From positions 62,001 to 126,000 of the forward strand of contig JAFEKR010000004.1 of the NCBI GenBank assembly GCA_019022495.1: a stretch of 64,000 nucleotides of DNA. Direction: 5' to 3'. This DNA comes from Epichloe hybrida. Taxonomy: Eukaryota > Ascomycota > Sordariomycetes > Hypocreales > Clavicipitaceae. Below are positions 12,056 to 25,447 of this stretch, one piece after another (position 1 is the stretch's first letter; each line of letters starts with the position of its first letter). The translations under genes were made by a program, and so were the position numbers. The notes beneath the pieces were generated by a model, which saw only the letters and a list, made by a program, of their open reading frames with translations, was not told the DNA's origin and made no database searches.

Positions 12056-13974
12056 ATGCAGCCCAGAGCCGCCCCCTTGTTGCTGGCCCGACTTCACCAT
12101 GGCCACAATTGCATCGCAAAGGTGGCTGTCACATCCATCCCACTTCATGCGCGCGGCAAGGTGACCAGCACCAAATCGAAGGCGTCGTCCATGCTCGCTG
12201 TAACCAGCGACATTGCGCGAAAGCTCGACAAGACGGGTGTATGGAGGCGGACAGCAGGGCGCAAAAATGCCAATGCCATTCGCGCAATCGAGCCACGCAG
12301 GGTCAACATAGTCAGCGATGGCCTCTGCGGTATGTACCAGAATTTCTTTTTTTTCTTTTTCTTTTTTTCTTTTTCGCGTCGTCGCTGCCGTCCTCGAGCT
12401 GATTCTGAAAACAACCCACAGACGATATCATCAACTATATTGGCCCGTCGATCGAGCGACACCGAGGATGCGACCTCGTTGACCTGAACCCCGGAGCAGG
12501 CGTCTGGAGCCGCAAGCTCCATGACCATCTTCAGCCGCGCAAACATGTCATGATGGACCTCGATGCCGAGCTTTACAACCCCTTCCTGGCCGATCTTTTG
12601 GCCAAGGAGAATGTCGAACTTGTGCCAAAGTCGGGGCTTGTGTGGAAGGACCTCCTCGAGATGATTGGCACGCACTTATCAGAACAGCACGAGGTGTCCC
12701 CCGACACTGCCCCGAGTCGCAACGACACGCTGCTCGTCACGGCAAATCTGGCCATGTACCCGAAGAAGTCGTTCCATGGATTCGACAGCATAAGCTCCAT
12801 GGTTCTCTACCAGCTCACGTCGAGCATCCGCACGTCGACACTCTTTCAACGGTACGGCCTGGTCCGCATGCTCATATGGGTGAATGATGAGGACAAGCGA
12901 CGGCTGCTGCCCCGATCGATCAACCGCCGCAAGAAAAGCGCCTTTGAGGCAGAATTGTCGAGTGAGTGGATCCACGAGGTTGCCGGGATGGACGCAGAGG
13001 TGGAAGACCGCAACGCGCTCCGGGACGAGTGGATCAACATGGAGTCGGCGAGTCGCACGATGAGGCGGATGGAGGCGGCTGGTCTTGAGATGCCCAAGGG
13101 CCGCGAACCACTGGCTCACTCGAAGCTGTTGCGGTTGGGGCCCGAGCTGCTGTCGGGTCAGAAGCTGGCGGGTGTTCGACCACCCACGCTGGCTCGGCCG
13201 TTCAAGCAAGAGCTCGAAGAACTGCAGCAGGAACTATCTGGCTCCGAGGAACCGACCAGGAGACTCAAGGCTCTGCGGCAGCGGGAGAGATATTCCCATG
13301 AAGATGCCGTCTTGTACCTGGAGCTCCTGCAACAGCGAGATGCCATCATGGCGCTGGCGCTCTCTGCGCCCGCCGAGTTTGAGAGAGCCAACGCGGCATG
13401 GAATGATCGCATCGACAACCTCAAGAAGAACACGCGCAACGAGTTCAACGGCATCAAAGACAGCTACCATCTCTTCTGCCAGTCACCGCCCGCCCTGCTC
13501 TGGGACAGACGAGAGTACGAACCCCTGTCGGCAAAGGGGGACGAGTTCTTCCCCAACGCGCCCACGGCACTGCTCGACATCCAGCCAAAGGCCATGCATG
13601 CGCTTTTCCGACAGCACGGGCCGAACAGCTCCCGCGCAGGCGACATGTCCGACGTCATGCTGCGGTACTGGTTCCACCATACCCTGCTTCCCATTCACAA
13701 GGCAATGGAAGGCCTCTGGGGAGGATTCGGGGATTTGATCATCGAGTGTCCGAGCGTGAGGGCCGCCAACAGAGGGGGCACACCCATGACGGGCAACGGC
13801 GCGCTGACGGCCCGGGCCGTGAACGAAGAGCAGTGGGCAGAGATTCTGCAAGCGTGGATGGACTGGCCTTTCCGCCCGAGCTACACGCAGATGCTGGGCA
13901 GGCTGGTCGAGGACGTGGAGGGGGATGCGGATGAGGAGGATACAAAGTCTGGCGCGACAGGGTTGGATTTTTAG
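12056..13974 (+). CDS. MTF1: mitochondrial transcription factor 1 (rRNA adenine dimethylase-like)
   Basis: Two exons, 12056-12329 and 12422-13974, joined across a 92-base intron (GTATGT...CCACAG) give 608 residues. The join produces NIVSDGLCDDIINYIGPS, continuous with the family pattern. Residues about 109-120 (DLVDLNPGAGVW) form the SAM-binding motif I of the KsgA/Dim1 fold; MMDLDAELYNPFL follows as the acidic motif II region. Sc-mtTFB-type factors assist mitochondrial RNA polymerase in promoter melting, and filamentous fungal forms are much longer than the yeast protein, as here. From ATG 12056 the N-terminus is rich in Arg, His and Lys with almost no acidic residues, suiting a matrix-targeting presequence. 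A later in-frame ATG at 12191 is the alternative start. The 12099 ATG is in another frame and stops at 12164. The C-terminal end is acidic. Confidence 0.8.
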
Positions 13975-14529
13975 ACTCGCAGGATACTGTGCGATACATA
14001 CCTTGATTCACATAGACATTATAGACTGCATGTGACTCCCCAAGACGTCAGCGCCAGGGTCTCCGAAAAGGAGAGGCTCAATTGAGGAATAAACGAGCGG
14101 CCAACCATCGTTGTTGCGAGCAGGGGCCGGCTGCGTGGTGGGTTCAAGAGCAAGGGCGAGAACGCTTCTCTTCTCAATAAAAGAATTGAGGTCATCATTG
14201 GAGACTGTGCTTGCTGAATGAATGAAAGGGAGCAAAAAGTAGAATAATATGAGAGAGGCCCTGGATCGTATTAACACACTATCAGAGCCCTCCCTGCCGT
14301 CCCGGAGCAACTCCCACGCGTGATATCTGTTCAATTAAAAAACAATGGAGCAATCTCCCCGTATAACGCCAGTACGCTCGAGGGCCCTTGCCCCGGCAAG
14401 GTCGTACAAATACCGCACCAAGGTTTGCCTGCCCAGACCATAAAAATGTATATCCCCCCTCTCATAGGTCCATTTCATCTTGTTATACGTTGTCTCAACA
14501 GTTGACTCTACACGCTTTCGAATCAACTC
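13975..14529. terminator. convergent 3' intergenic region, MTF1 and GT90
   Basis: The region lies between two stop codons facing each other (MTF1 on +, GT90 on -). It should hold both 3' UTRs and polyadenylation sites. A short minus-strand open frame (14008-14334) has no recognisable domain and is not called. Confidence 0.5.
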
Positions 14530-16655
14530 TTACCACCACCAGTTCCAAGCGTTTTCAAGCGAAGGGTTCTTCAGAACGTCGTCAACCCAGCCCATACTGT
14601 CTCGATTGTCGTCCATGACGCGGGCATATTCTAATAGTAGGCGAAGGACATATATTGACATGTCTTCTTTGCGAAGAACCTTTTCGGCCCATTCTTTACC
14701 CTCCATGGCAATCTTCTCCGCCGTCTTGTCGTGGGCGTTGCGGCCCTGGTATCCGATGAAGTATTCCATAATACCGAAATAGTCGAGGAATCGGCTGTCC
14801 ATGGGCACGAAGTGTTTCCAGGGACTAGACGAGAGTCGTGCCACTCCCGAAAGATGGTGGCCTTGATGGGGAGCGATGTAGATCGCAGGAATCCAAGATA
14901 TCGGCCAGAAAAGGAGTTACCGTCGATGTCAGGAACGAACTTGTTGTCGTACTGTTGGGCCATTTTGATGCCCTCGGTGGTTTCGAAATAGAAATCGGTG
15001 TAATTGCACCTGCCATCCTGTGGAGGGGTGCACATGAGATCGACGAAGCTAACGTCGGCAAACTCATCCACCCATTGGCCAAGCTTGTTCTCCTTCTGAG
15101 CCTGGAGACCATATTCTGCTCCGGGCAAGACAAAGTTCTCAGGTTTAGCTTCACCAGATTCGGCGGCGCTGATTTTGGTTCCGTTGTTCAGGGATACGAA
15201 CCGGTGGCGCTGGAAACCACGCCAGTTGTTCGGAAAATTCTTGCCGCCAGTCGCAACACCGCGCCAGATGACCTTGTCATCTTTCTCCTGCCACTGAATA
15301 CCATGGTCGTTGCCTCCACCGAAGCGCTCTTCCTCGTTCCAGTACATTGGCGCGGGTAGGAGGATTTCATTGTTCACCGTCAATTTGGAGCCGCCGAACA
15401 TGGGAAAGAAGGTCTTGGTTGACTTGGTGGATAAGGGATGGATCAGAATGCCCTCAAGGCCCTGCAGATCAGGTTGGTGGCAAATCTGAACTGACATGGT
15501 GTAGTTGGAGACATAGCCTTTGTGGAGATGAGGCTTGGCGTACTCGCTGGTGATATTGGGAGGGTCAGCGAATGATGTCTGGAGTTCGGTCGTTCTTGCA
15601 AGACTGTCTGGGGAACAGCCACGGCGAGCAATCTTCCAGAAGAATTCTGCGAGCCATTTGTCAGCGTGTTTGTCATGACAGTAGTACTCAGTTGCAACAT
15701 GGGAAGAACAAAGGCAATGCATTTTGAGGGAAAGGCTGAACATACCGTCTTCCTCCCATTCTTTCTTTGAGACATCGCCAGCCAGGAATCCCGTCCTTGG
15801 CGCAGGCCACCGTTGGAACTCGTTCTTCATTGACTTGGCTTTGTGTAGCTTGACAGTCTTGGAAGCATTCTTCATGTAGCCGTTCATCTCCTCCCATGGC
15901 ACAACTAATCGAGGCTCATCCATCGCATTCAATGCAATATCCATGTCTGGAAGCAGGTGTTCGATAGTTTTGGTCATGTTAAGCCACACCTTGGTCCAAA
16001 CCCAATCACTCCCCGCCTTGGCAACACCATCACGGACATTGATTGTCATTTCAAACTGGCTAGCCTCGCGACGCATGGGAGCCGGATCAACTCCCCAGAA
16101 GGGCTCAAGATCATGGTAAATTTGGTCGAAAAATCCCTCAACAACCAGAGCATTATGCGACCGCGCAAACTCAAACCACTTGTCAAAGTGAGGGGGGGGG
16201 TGTCGTCCACGTCGTTTGCGATACGCCTGAGCTGCCTCTTCCACTGTATTGGATTCCCCAGAAGTGAGGCTGGCGAACGCGTGTTGCGCGTCATAGAGCA
16301 GTTTATCGATAGGGTGACGACCGGCCGAATCCGTCGATGTTACAGTTTCGGGGGAGCCAGGTCGTTCTGTCTTGTCCTGTTTCTTGGGGGGGGCTTGCGA
16401 GGAGTCGCCAGCCGCTGGTGGCTGCTTCGGTGGACTTGACGAAACTGACTCGTCTTTTCGTAAAGAGTCGACGGGAGAAGATTTTAGGATATCCTTAGAG
16501 ATGGGGCGGCTTAACGACGGGTCGACTCGAATGATGGTGTCGGAATTTTGGTGGAACAGCCAAAAGGCCGTCAAGAGAATGAAGGCCAAAATCCCATATC
16601 GCAAGAAGCCTGATGGTCGACGAGGGAAAGGTCCTGGGCCTAGAATTTTTGCCAT
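14530..16655 (-). CDS. GT90 family (CAP10-like) glycosyltransferase, apparent 1-base frameshift
   Basis: Type II membrane architecture: short basic cytoplasmic tail, one transmembrane helix at about residues 18-35, a Pro/Ser-rich stem to about residue 140, then a CAP10/LPS-modifying domain. Recognisable parts are FDKWFEFARSHNALV, VIWRGVATGGKN, YKYLGF-like SGRYLGFLRS and FREWHDSRLV. The family continues with PWKHFVPMD, DYFGIMEYF and so on, and exactly that sequence (14530-14844) sits in the next frame; the switch falls at a GGG run at 14821-14823, one G short. Without correction the frame runs on to a false end at 14631. A 99-base segment at 15647-15745 has a perfect GTATGT donor, CTGAC branch site and GCAG acceptor, is a multiple of three and lacks stops; it is probably an intron. 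GT90 enzymes act in the Golgi on glycans such as capsule xylosylation in Cryptococcus; the substrate here is unknown. Confidence 0.8.
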
Positions 16656-17494
16656 TGTTCCTTGAGATGCCCGCGCCGGGCAGGCGAAAGGGCGTTTTGG
16701 GAGAGAAGAGTGTGGGTTGCTCAGTCAATCGATTTCTCGTACTTGCCGAGGATGGCAGGAACCACCGCTGAGGGTTCGGCGCCGAACGCCCCGACCGTTG
16801 TATCGATTCTTTGTGAAGTGGCACAGGGGCTTCTTCTTTGAACCGGAAGCGAGATCTGACGGGAAGCGACTTCGCGGCTGTGGGTGCGGAACGATTCACG
16901 TCGATCTGTGGGCGATGTTCGCGATTCGGTGTCGGTTACCGGTGTCGCTTACCAGAGGCGTGGTTTTCGAGCAGTTGTAATCCGTATGGTATAGGGGATT
17001 TCGAGGATTTCGGGGATGCGCAAGCTGCAAAATGAATGCAAGTAGAGCATCAAAGCAGCGCGTATCGCGTGCTTGATTGCCACAGGACAGGTGTTCAATT
17101 CAAGAGACGTACTCCGTAAGGTCCGTATGTAATAGTCTCTGCACCACTTCCCGAAGAGGGAGGGGACAGGGGTGGGTGTGACGAATATCAAAGGATCCGC
17201 CAAGTCATCAACAAGGCCCTTTGGCCCGTAGACGATGACAACTTGGAAAGGACATGGAATGAAAATGCCAGCTCGCGTCATTGAAGTCGTTGCTACCGAG
17301 TACAAGCCCCGTGGCTGGCAGGTGGCAGGTATGCAAGCACGGACCAGCCTAAGACCACCTTGTGGGTCTGTTAGGCCCGCAAATCATATGTATCTCTAGT
17401 TCACTTTTATCTACTTCGTAATTGGATACATATAGACCCTAGCTAGCGTGACTCCACAAGGTGGACAGAACTAAGGAGATATTAGTGTGCTTCT
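16656..17494. other. GT90 promoter region and left flank of the transposon nest
   Basis: Upstream sequence of the minus-strand GT90 gene. No further gene seen. Near its right end an imperfect inverted repeat (CCACCTTGTGG at about 17356-17366 against its complement at about 17453-17464) brackets roughly 100 bases, possibly a small decayed element. Confidence 0.4.
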
Positions 17495-17532
17495 TACGGA
17501 TGTCCAAGTCAAAAGTCGTGTCCCCTGCACGC
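17495..17532 (+). repeat. left terminal inverted repeat
   Basis: 38 bases identical to the reverse complement of 25910-25947. Composition is normal, unlike the AT-rich sequence starting a few tens of bases further in. Confidence 0.9.
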
Positions 17533-17842
17533 GACCCTAGTCAAGGATGTAATTAGCTAGCGGGGTCGTAGTCTTACTAGGTAAATTAAATAAGAGGCTT
17601 ACCTCTTCTCTAGTTCCTCTCTCTTTACCCGCTTTTACTACTAGTGCTATAACTATCGCTAAAGTTAGCTAGCTTTTACCTTATCTAGCTACATAACTAT
17701 CGCAAAGGTTATAAAGGTTAAGCTAATAGTTAGAGGGTTTAAAGGGTTATTTTATAATTAGAGTTTAAAGATAAAGATACTACTACTATTTATAATAATA
17801 AAAGAAGGTGGGTTTTTAACCCTTATAAGCTTAATAGTTTTA

Positions 17843-18112
17843 TGTCATGGCTTGCACCGAAAGGTTAAGAACGAAGTGATAGCTAAGACTATCGCAGTCG
17901 CTGCTAGATAAATGCTAGCTAGGGGTAGGTGCGTGAAGGTTTTAATCTCTAACCTAGCACTAATAATATGCGTAGTCTTTAATAAATACCTTACTCTATA
18001 AGCACGTGGCTATCTTATAGCTAGCTAGCCTCTTTATTATTTATATAGCCTAAAGGTTCTCTAAAGACTTACTTTAATAAATATCCTATCTTTAACCTTT
18101 ACGCTCCTAATA
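17843..18112 (-). repeat. left LTR (3' LTR of the minus-strand gypsy element)
   Basis: About 270 bases, starting TGTCATGG; its end has decayed from TGACA to TAATA. It aligns along its whole length with 25448-25715, and nearly all the differences I saw are transitions. Confidence 0.85.
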
Positions 18113-21100
18113 TAATACCCCCCTTATATATAATTAACCTTAATTATAAAATAAGCTACTTACTTAGGGCGTAGTTACTATATTAGAGCTTTATAAGGAA
18201 AAAATAAAATAAGGCACTTTATATCTAGATATATAAGTAAATAAAAAGAAATAATAATAATAATGCTACTAATTAAAAATAACCCCTTATTATAGTTAGT
18301 AATGTTTTAATAGTAGCTTATATATAGCTTTACTGTAGTAAAACAAATATTATTACCTATTATATAGCTAGAAAAATAATATAAATAACCTATATTAATT
18401 TTTATAATTAGTTAAATAAATAAGGTACTTAATGCTAGGGTTCTAAATAGTCTAACTAAAGGGCTTATATTATAGTTACTATAAGCTTATAGCTATTAGG
18501 TATATATACGTTTAGTAGTGCTAATAGTTATTACTATAATTTGTAAATTACCTATATATAGTGTATTAGATTACTTAAGGGGTCTAGGGTTAATATAAAA
18601 GAGACTAATTTTTCCCCCCTTTTATACTTTTCCTTTCTTTTATAATATCCCTTAACCTTATAAGTTACCCTTACTAGCTAAGTAATAGCTCTTTTATTAC
18701 TATTACTTAGTAATTACTAACCTCTTTTAGTCCTTAATTATTATTATTATTTATCCTTATTTATCTTAGTTTCTTACCCTTATCTAGCTTATAAGTTTAT
18801 ACTCTTATTAGCATAACTTCCTTATCTAGTTTATTATAGCTAACTTATAGCTAGTTTACTATATCTAAGTCTTATACTTAAACTTTACCTTTATTAATAC
18901 CTTAAGAAAATCTATTAACTAAGAAATCTCCTATAAAGTCTCCTTAAAAGTAAACTTCTTTTAAAATCTTATTATAAGTTTATTATATCCTTATAGTATC
19001 TTTATTACTAACTTACTACTAGTAAAATAACTTTAAAAAAGATTCTATATATACGCTATTATTAGTAAGTAATAATATAAAATATTCTCCTAAAAAATAG
19101 TACCTATAAGATTCTAGAATACCTTATTAATAAAAAAACCTTCCTAGCTAAATATAATAAGTCTTTAAGTATAATATCTTTACTTACTTACTACTTCTTT
19201 ATAGCTAATATTTAATAGGCTATTTAATAAAATATGCTTATTACTTCTAAAATAATAAAAACTATATTATAGTATATCTTTCTTAACTAAAATTTACCTA
19301 GTTATTACTAATATATTACTAGACTTTAGCTTAAATTATATAGCTTTATAATAGGCTATTTAAACTTATTAAAGCTACTCCTAAAGGTAGCTATTACTAT
19401 TAAAATAAAGTAAGTATAATCCTATTTCCTAGACACTAGATTATTACTAACTTACTACTAGCCTATTATAAAAATAAAGAAAAAGCTATAGAATACTATC
19501 CTAGTTTATAAAAATTCTAATAAGTATAGTTATATTTACTATACTTGAATATTTACTAATACTACCTATAAGGTAAAATATAATAAATATACTATAATAG
19601 TGTTACTAAGTAATACTATAAATCTAAAGACTTAGATTAATATTATAAATTACCTTTACTTTATAGCCTAAAATATCCTAAAGGTAAGCTTTCTTAATAT
19701 ATATAGCTAATACTTAACTAACTTACTAGTAGTTTATACTAAATACTATTAATTTGCTTAAATATATTAGTTTTATTAAGCTCCTTAGTATACTTTAGGT
19801 CTATATATATAAAGAGAGAGATTCTAATAATAAAGATACTCCTAAGGCCTCTTTCTCTATAGCTCCTATAGTTACTAATAATAATAAGGGACTAGTAGTC
19901 TTAAGGGCTAACTTTATTATAGAGAGATAAGTGCTTAGTAGCTATATAATAGATTATTTAAGTTATCTAAGTAAATTAACTTTATTTTCTAATATCTTTA
20001 GTGTATTAAGTTATAAAATATAACTACCTTATATTAACTTTATTACTTAGCTATTACTTATAGTTATTAATAATTTCTCTAGTAATAAAATCCCTTTTTA
20101 ATACTTAAGAATTCTCTAAAGTATTATAGCCCTTTTATTTAACTAGATATTTATAATACCTTTTATTATAGTAATATAAAATAATTCTCTTAATTTAAAC
20201 TCTTATTTATTATCTTTAATAGTATCTTATAGTAAGGATATATCTTTTATATTTATTAAGTCCCCTTTAAAAGGTTTAAGACTAGTAATATTAAATATAT
20301 TATATAATTAAGTCCTAGGTAGTAATTTTAATTAATATACCAGTCTATAACTTCTAATTACCTTTTTAATCTTATAAGGGCCTAGATACTTTATAGCTAG
20401 CTTCTTACTAAGGTATCTTAAGTTAATGTTTTTTATTAATAATAAAATATAGTTACTAACTTTAAACCTTATTAGAGTTCTCTTCTAGTTATAATATTTT
20501 TTATACTAAGTCTATAAGTTACTTAAAAGCTACTTAATTATAGTATGCTTCTCTCTTAGTGCTAAAATCTTACTTTTAGCTTAATTATTTACTAAAGGGA
20601 TGTTTACTACTACTTACTATAGACCTCTAGGATTATAACCTTATAACGCCTCTACTAGTGTGTAGCTATACGTTAAGTAATTACTTATATTATACGCGAA
20701 TTACGCTATTAATAGGTTATTCGCCTAATTAGTCTATTTAGTATAAGTAAAAGCCCTTAAATAATATTCTAAGACCTAGTTTAAACATTTTATCTAACTA
20801 TTTATCTAGGGGTAAAAAGCGGTGCTAAGTAGTTGCTTTATTATAAGAAAATAATAAAAAGTTATCTAGAAACCACTAGTAAATATAAAACCTTAGTCTA
20901 TTATAATACTTTCTAGGGCTTTATAGTCTCTAAAAATATATTCTAAGAACATAGTTACTAGCCTATTACTAGTTAGTTATATTAAAATAGAGATATAAAT
21001 ACTATATTTTGTAAAATAGTTAATAATAACTAAAATTACATTATAGGTTTAATTTAAATCTTTTACTAGTAAAAGTCTAGTAATAAAATCTATTAATAAT

Positions 21101-24100
21101 TCTTAAAAGAGGTAATTAAGCACTAGTAATATAGCTAGCTTACTATATAGTTTATAATACCTTGGTTTTAAAGTCTAATAATTTATATAAGTGCTAATAT
21201 ATACCTTTATATCTTTCTTTATTATTAGCTAATAATATTAGTTTATAATCTAATAAAGAGTTTTACTTACTCCTTAGTACCTAGTAGTAAGGTTATTATA
21301 AGTTAGTAATAAAATTTCTTTCCTTATACCTAGAGGAATAAAAATATAATTCTTAAATATTAATAGCTTAGAGAGTTTAATTAACTATATCTAGGATATA
21401 GCTAAATTACTACTTTTAAGTAACTTTAATTAACCTATAGTAAAGTTATTACCTTACTATACTTTATATAATAAGACTTAAATTAGAGGTTTTAATTCTA
21501 AGCTTTTTTCTAAAAAGTTAAACTTAAAAGAGATTCTCTAAATAAATTAAATCCTAGCTATAATATCTCTATAAGTAATTAGTTTAATAAATACTTTTAG
21601 TCTTATAAGGACATAGATAAGTAATGTTTTTAAGGGGCGCCCTTGCTACTTACTAGTAATAACCTATGCTAGTCTATCCCTATTAGTAATAGCTAGTTTA
21701 ATAGGAAAATTAAATAATTAAGCACTAAATAATGTATACGCTAGGTACTAATAGTATTACTATAGCTAGCTTATTGCTTATTAACTAAAGTATAAAAAGT
21801 ATTAAATAACCTTACTAATATAACTCTTTTAAGATTATCTAGATTATTAGGTTCTTTAGGAATATAGTTAAGTTATGATTTTTTAAAACCCTAGATATTA
21901 GTAGTATTATTATAGCGTTATTATAACTAACTATTAGTTATATTAAGTAATGTTTTTATGAAGCCTATAGTATTAATAATATTGCTATAGTGTTCCTATC
22001 TCTTAGTATTTATAAATTTAGATAAAAAGGTAGGAAGTTATATAGTTACTACTTTCTTTTTCCTTACCTTACTTATAAAATCTAGTCTTCTTAAAAGTAA
22101 GTTAGTAGGATTTAATTTCCCTATATAATATATAATCTTAAAGTTAAAAGGATAAAGCTTATTAAGTATAGTTACTTACTTACTAGTAAGCTTAGGCTTT
22201 ATAGTAAGGTACTTATAGTTTAAATAATCTATAATAACTTTAATTATATAAGCTAAATAAGTAAGATAGTGTCTCTATATGCGAAAAGCCTCTTAGATAG
22301 CTAATAATTTACTATTAGGTATTAAATATTATAATTTAGTATTAGTTATCTTTCTTAATATAAATATAACTAAGTGCTAGTGACCTAGCACTAATATTAT
22401 GAGTATAGCCCTAATTATATGTCTAGATGTATTTATCTTTACTCTAAGATATGTAAGTGGGTTAAAATACACTAAAATTAGCGCTTCCTAAAATCTTTAT
22501 TAAAGCTCTCTAAACGCTACTATCTCATAGGGTTTTAGTTTAAATATTACTAGTTAATTCCCTCTAAGGTAATCTATTAATAGAATAATAACTTTACTAT
22601 ACTATTTAATAAAATAGTAGTAAAATCTAGTAAAACTAAGAAATAACTAAATATTAAAAACACTATATAGTATTAGCTAGGTTATAATTGCTTTAACTCT
22701 TACTAAGTCTATTATAATACCTTTCTTTAATATCTTAAAGCCTAAAAATTTAACTTCCTTAACTAAAAATTAATACTTCTTAAGGTTAATAAAAAGACTT
22801 ACTTCTTTAAACCTATATAGAACTTATTTAATATGCTTTATATAATCTTTAACCTTACTACTATATATTAGTGTATTATCTAGATAGATAATATAGGTCT
22901 TATTAATAAGTCCTTTAAGAGCATTATTAATATACTCCTAAAAAGTTACTAGTGTATTAACTAGTCTAAATAGTATTACTAGATATTTAAAGTAGCTATA
23001 TTAATAATAGAACGCTATTTTCCACTTATTACCTAAGTAAATACGTAGCTAGTAGTATATATCTTTTAAATCTAGGACTATAAAAATAACTATGCTTACT
23101 AATTAATTAAGAATTTTAGTAATAAGGGGCAAAGGGGCCTTATTCTTAATTATAATCTTATTTAGGCCCTTATAATCTATATAAAGCCTTAATTTCCCTC
23201 CTTTCTTTAGAATAAATAAAATTAGGGCTTTAGCTAGGCTAACTAATTTTCTAATCTACCCTTTAAGCTACGTACTTATAAGGTACTCTTTAAGAACCTC
23301 TAGCTCCCTTTTAGCTAAATTATATATAGGCCCCTAAGGTAGTGTTTTCCCTTCTTCTAATTTAATTATATAAGTGTAACCTCCTAGTTTAGGAAGCTTA
23401 CCTACTAACTCTTTAGAAAAAATATCTATAAACTCCCTATATTCTTCTAGGATTATTAGTGTAAGGCACTTAGTGCTCTTATCCTAATTTAACGTGGCTT
23501 CTTTATTACTTATGTTTTCTAAAATTAGTATAACTATAATACCTTTGCTTTTTTACTATAAATAAGCGTACTTAAGGATTTATATAGCTGCTTTACTATT
23601 TATTTATATATCTATTACTACTAGGTTCTTTAATTAGCCTTTTCCTTTTTCTTTCTAATTTTTATTTTTTAAAATACTTAGCTTAATCTTTATTACTCCT
23701 AATAATAAAGTAACTACTACTATTTTTTTCTCTTTATATACTTACTACTTACTATAAGTAAAGGAGAGATATTTTATTATTACTAGATATCTCTAGTATT
23801 TATGCTCCTAATATATAATTATAGGTAAATACTCTTTAATTTAGTTTATACCTAGAATTATCCCTTTACCTATATTAGTAATAAAGTAGCTAACTTAGTA
23901 AACCTTTATAAATCCTATACTATGTTTTATCTTAACTAATTTTTTTAGAATCCCTTAATATAAAATTACTTTTTTACTTACACTCTTTAATATCCTATTT
24001 AATTAGATTATATTCTCCTAATTCTTTTTTAATAATAATTTTAAATAAATTATTAAAGACTATATACCTATATTAAATAGCGCTTATATAGCTAATCACT

Positions 24101-25447
24101 AGTTATCTTATTATAGAGATGCCTATATTCTTATTCTATTATCTATAGGGTATTCTATAGTAAGATTATATTCCTAGGTCTATACTAATTAAACTAGTAT
24201 TATATTAGAAGATATAGCTTTATTACTACTTTCCCTATGCTTCTTAGTTATATATTTAGTACTTTTATAGGTAAAATAATCTAGTGCTTAATAAGTTAGT
24301 ATAGTATACCTAGGCTTTTTATATTTATAGTATACTAGGGATAATCTTTTCCCTTAGTCTTTACTTTATTACTATGCTTTATTTATAGGTAATATAAAAT
24401 AAGAGTATTACCTTTTTTTTTTAAAGTCCTAACCTTTTTTATTATTTAGCCTAAACCTATTATAACCTTTACTTTCTTACCTTAGCCTTATAGTTAGCTC
24501 TAGGTTATTAGGATCTCTTAACTAATTATTTGCTTCCTTATAGCATTATTTAAGCTATTTAAAAAGATTATAATTCTTAGATATATAGGGATTTCTTTAG
24601 GTAACTTAGCTTTTACCTTATCCTAGGCTTATATAAAGGATTAAAATAATTAGCTATTCTTTTACCTAAGATTTAGTAGTAACCTTATTACTTCTAAGTA
24701 TTTTACACTTATATCTATTATTCTAGTTTTTAACTATTCTAGGAAATCTACCTAGGTAATTAATAAATAATTTACATGCCTATCTATAGCTATATAATGT
24801 ATTTACTATTACTTTACATTACTAGCTAGGTAATTGCTTATATATGCTACCTTAGTTACGTTATCCTTAAAGGTATAGTAATTTAATTTAAATAGTATAT
24901 CTAAGTTTACTAAGAAATTCTATAGGCTTTTATACGTTTCCCCTTTATATATAAGCATTTTTATCTATATTTTAATAAGACTACCTTACTATATAATTAC
25001 TACTATATTACTATAGACTATAGGTAAAATTATAGCTAATATTTAAGGGGGAATTATAGGTCTAGATTAAGGGGTAATTATAAGTCTAGTTTAAGGTCTA
25101 GCTAATCCTAGATTTACCTTAAGCTCTCTAATTTATACCTTTATCTATAAGACCTTTTATCTCCTTTAAAGGTAATATAGCTTAGATTATATAACCTTAT
25201 AGTATTACTATAATACCCTTTTTTCTTTAGTTATATTATTTATACCTTTACTTAAATTAGGATTAAGTAGTATTTATTACACTCTATTATCTATAGTTCT
25301 AGATTATAGGGGTTCCTTATTTTCCTAATTATCTATAGCTTTATTATTATAAGGTACTAGTGTGTTTCTTATAGATCTTTAGAGTATTAGCTATATAATA
25401 ATCTAGCTAATAGTTTATATCCTTAAAAAGGTTAAGAGAGATTAATT

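Noticed and set aside
11887..12402. Open frame overlapping the MTF1 start
   Set aside because: Contains the A tract as poly-Lys and the intron T tract as poly-Phe; the MTF1 frame explains the region better.
12679..13209. Long antisense frames over MTF1 and over the GT90, SLD2, LINE-adjacent and Dcr2 genes
   Set aside because: Shadows of GC-rich coding sequence on the opposite strand without independent signals.
17372..17466. TGTTAG...GGACA segment as a possible solo LTR
   Set aside because: It has LTR-like end bases but no flanking target duplication and no second copy in the window.
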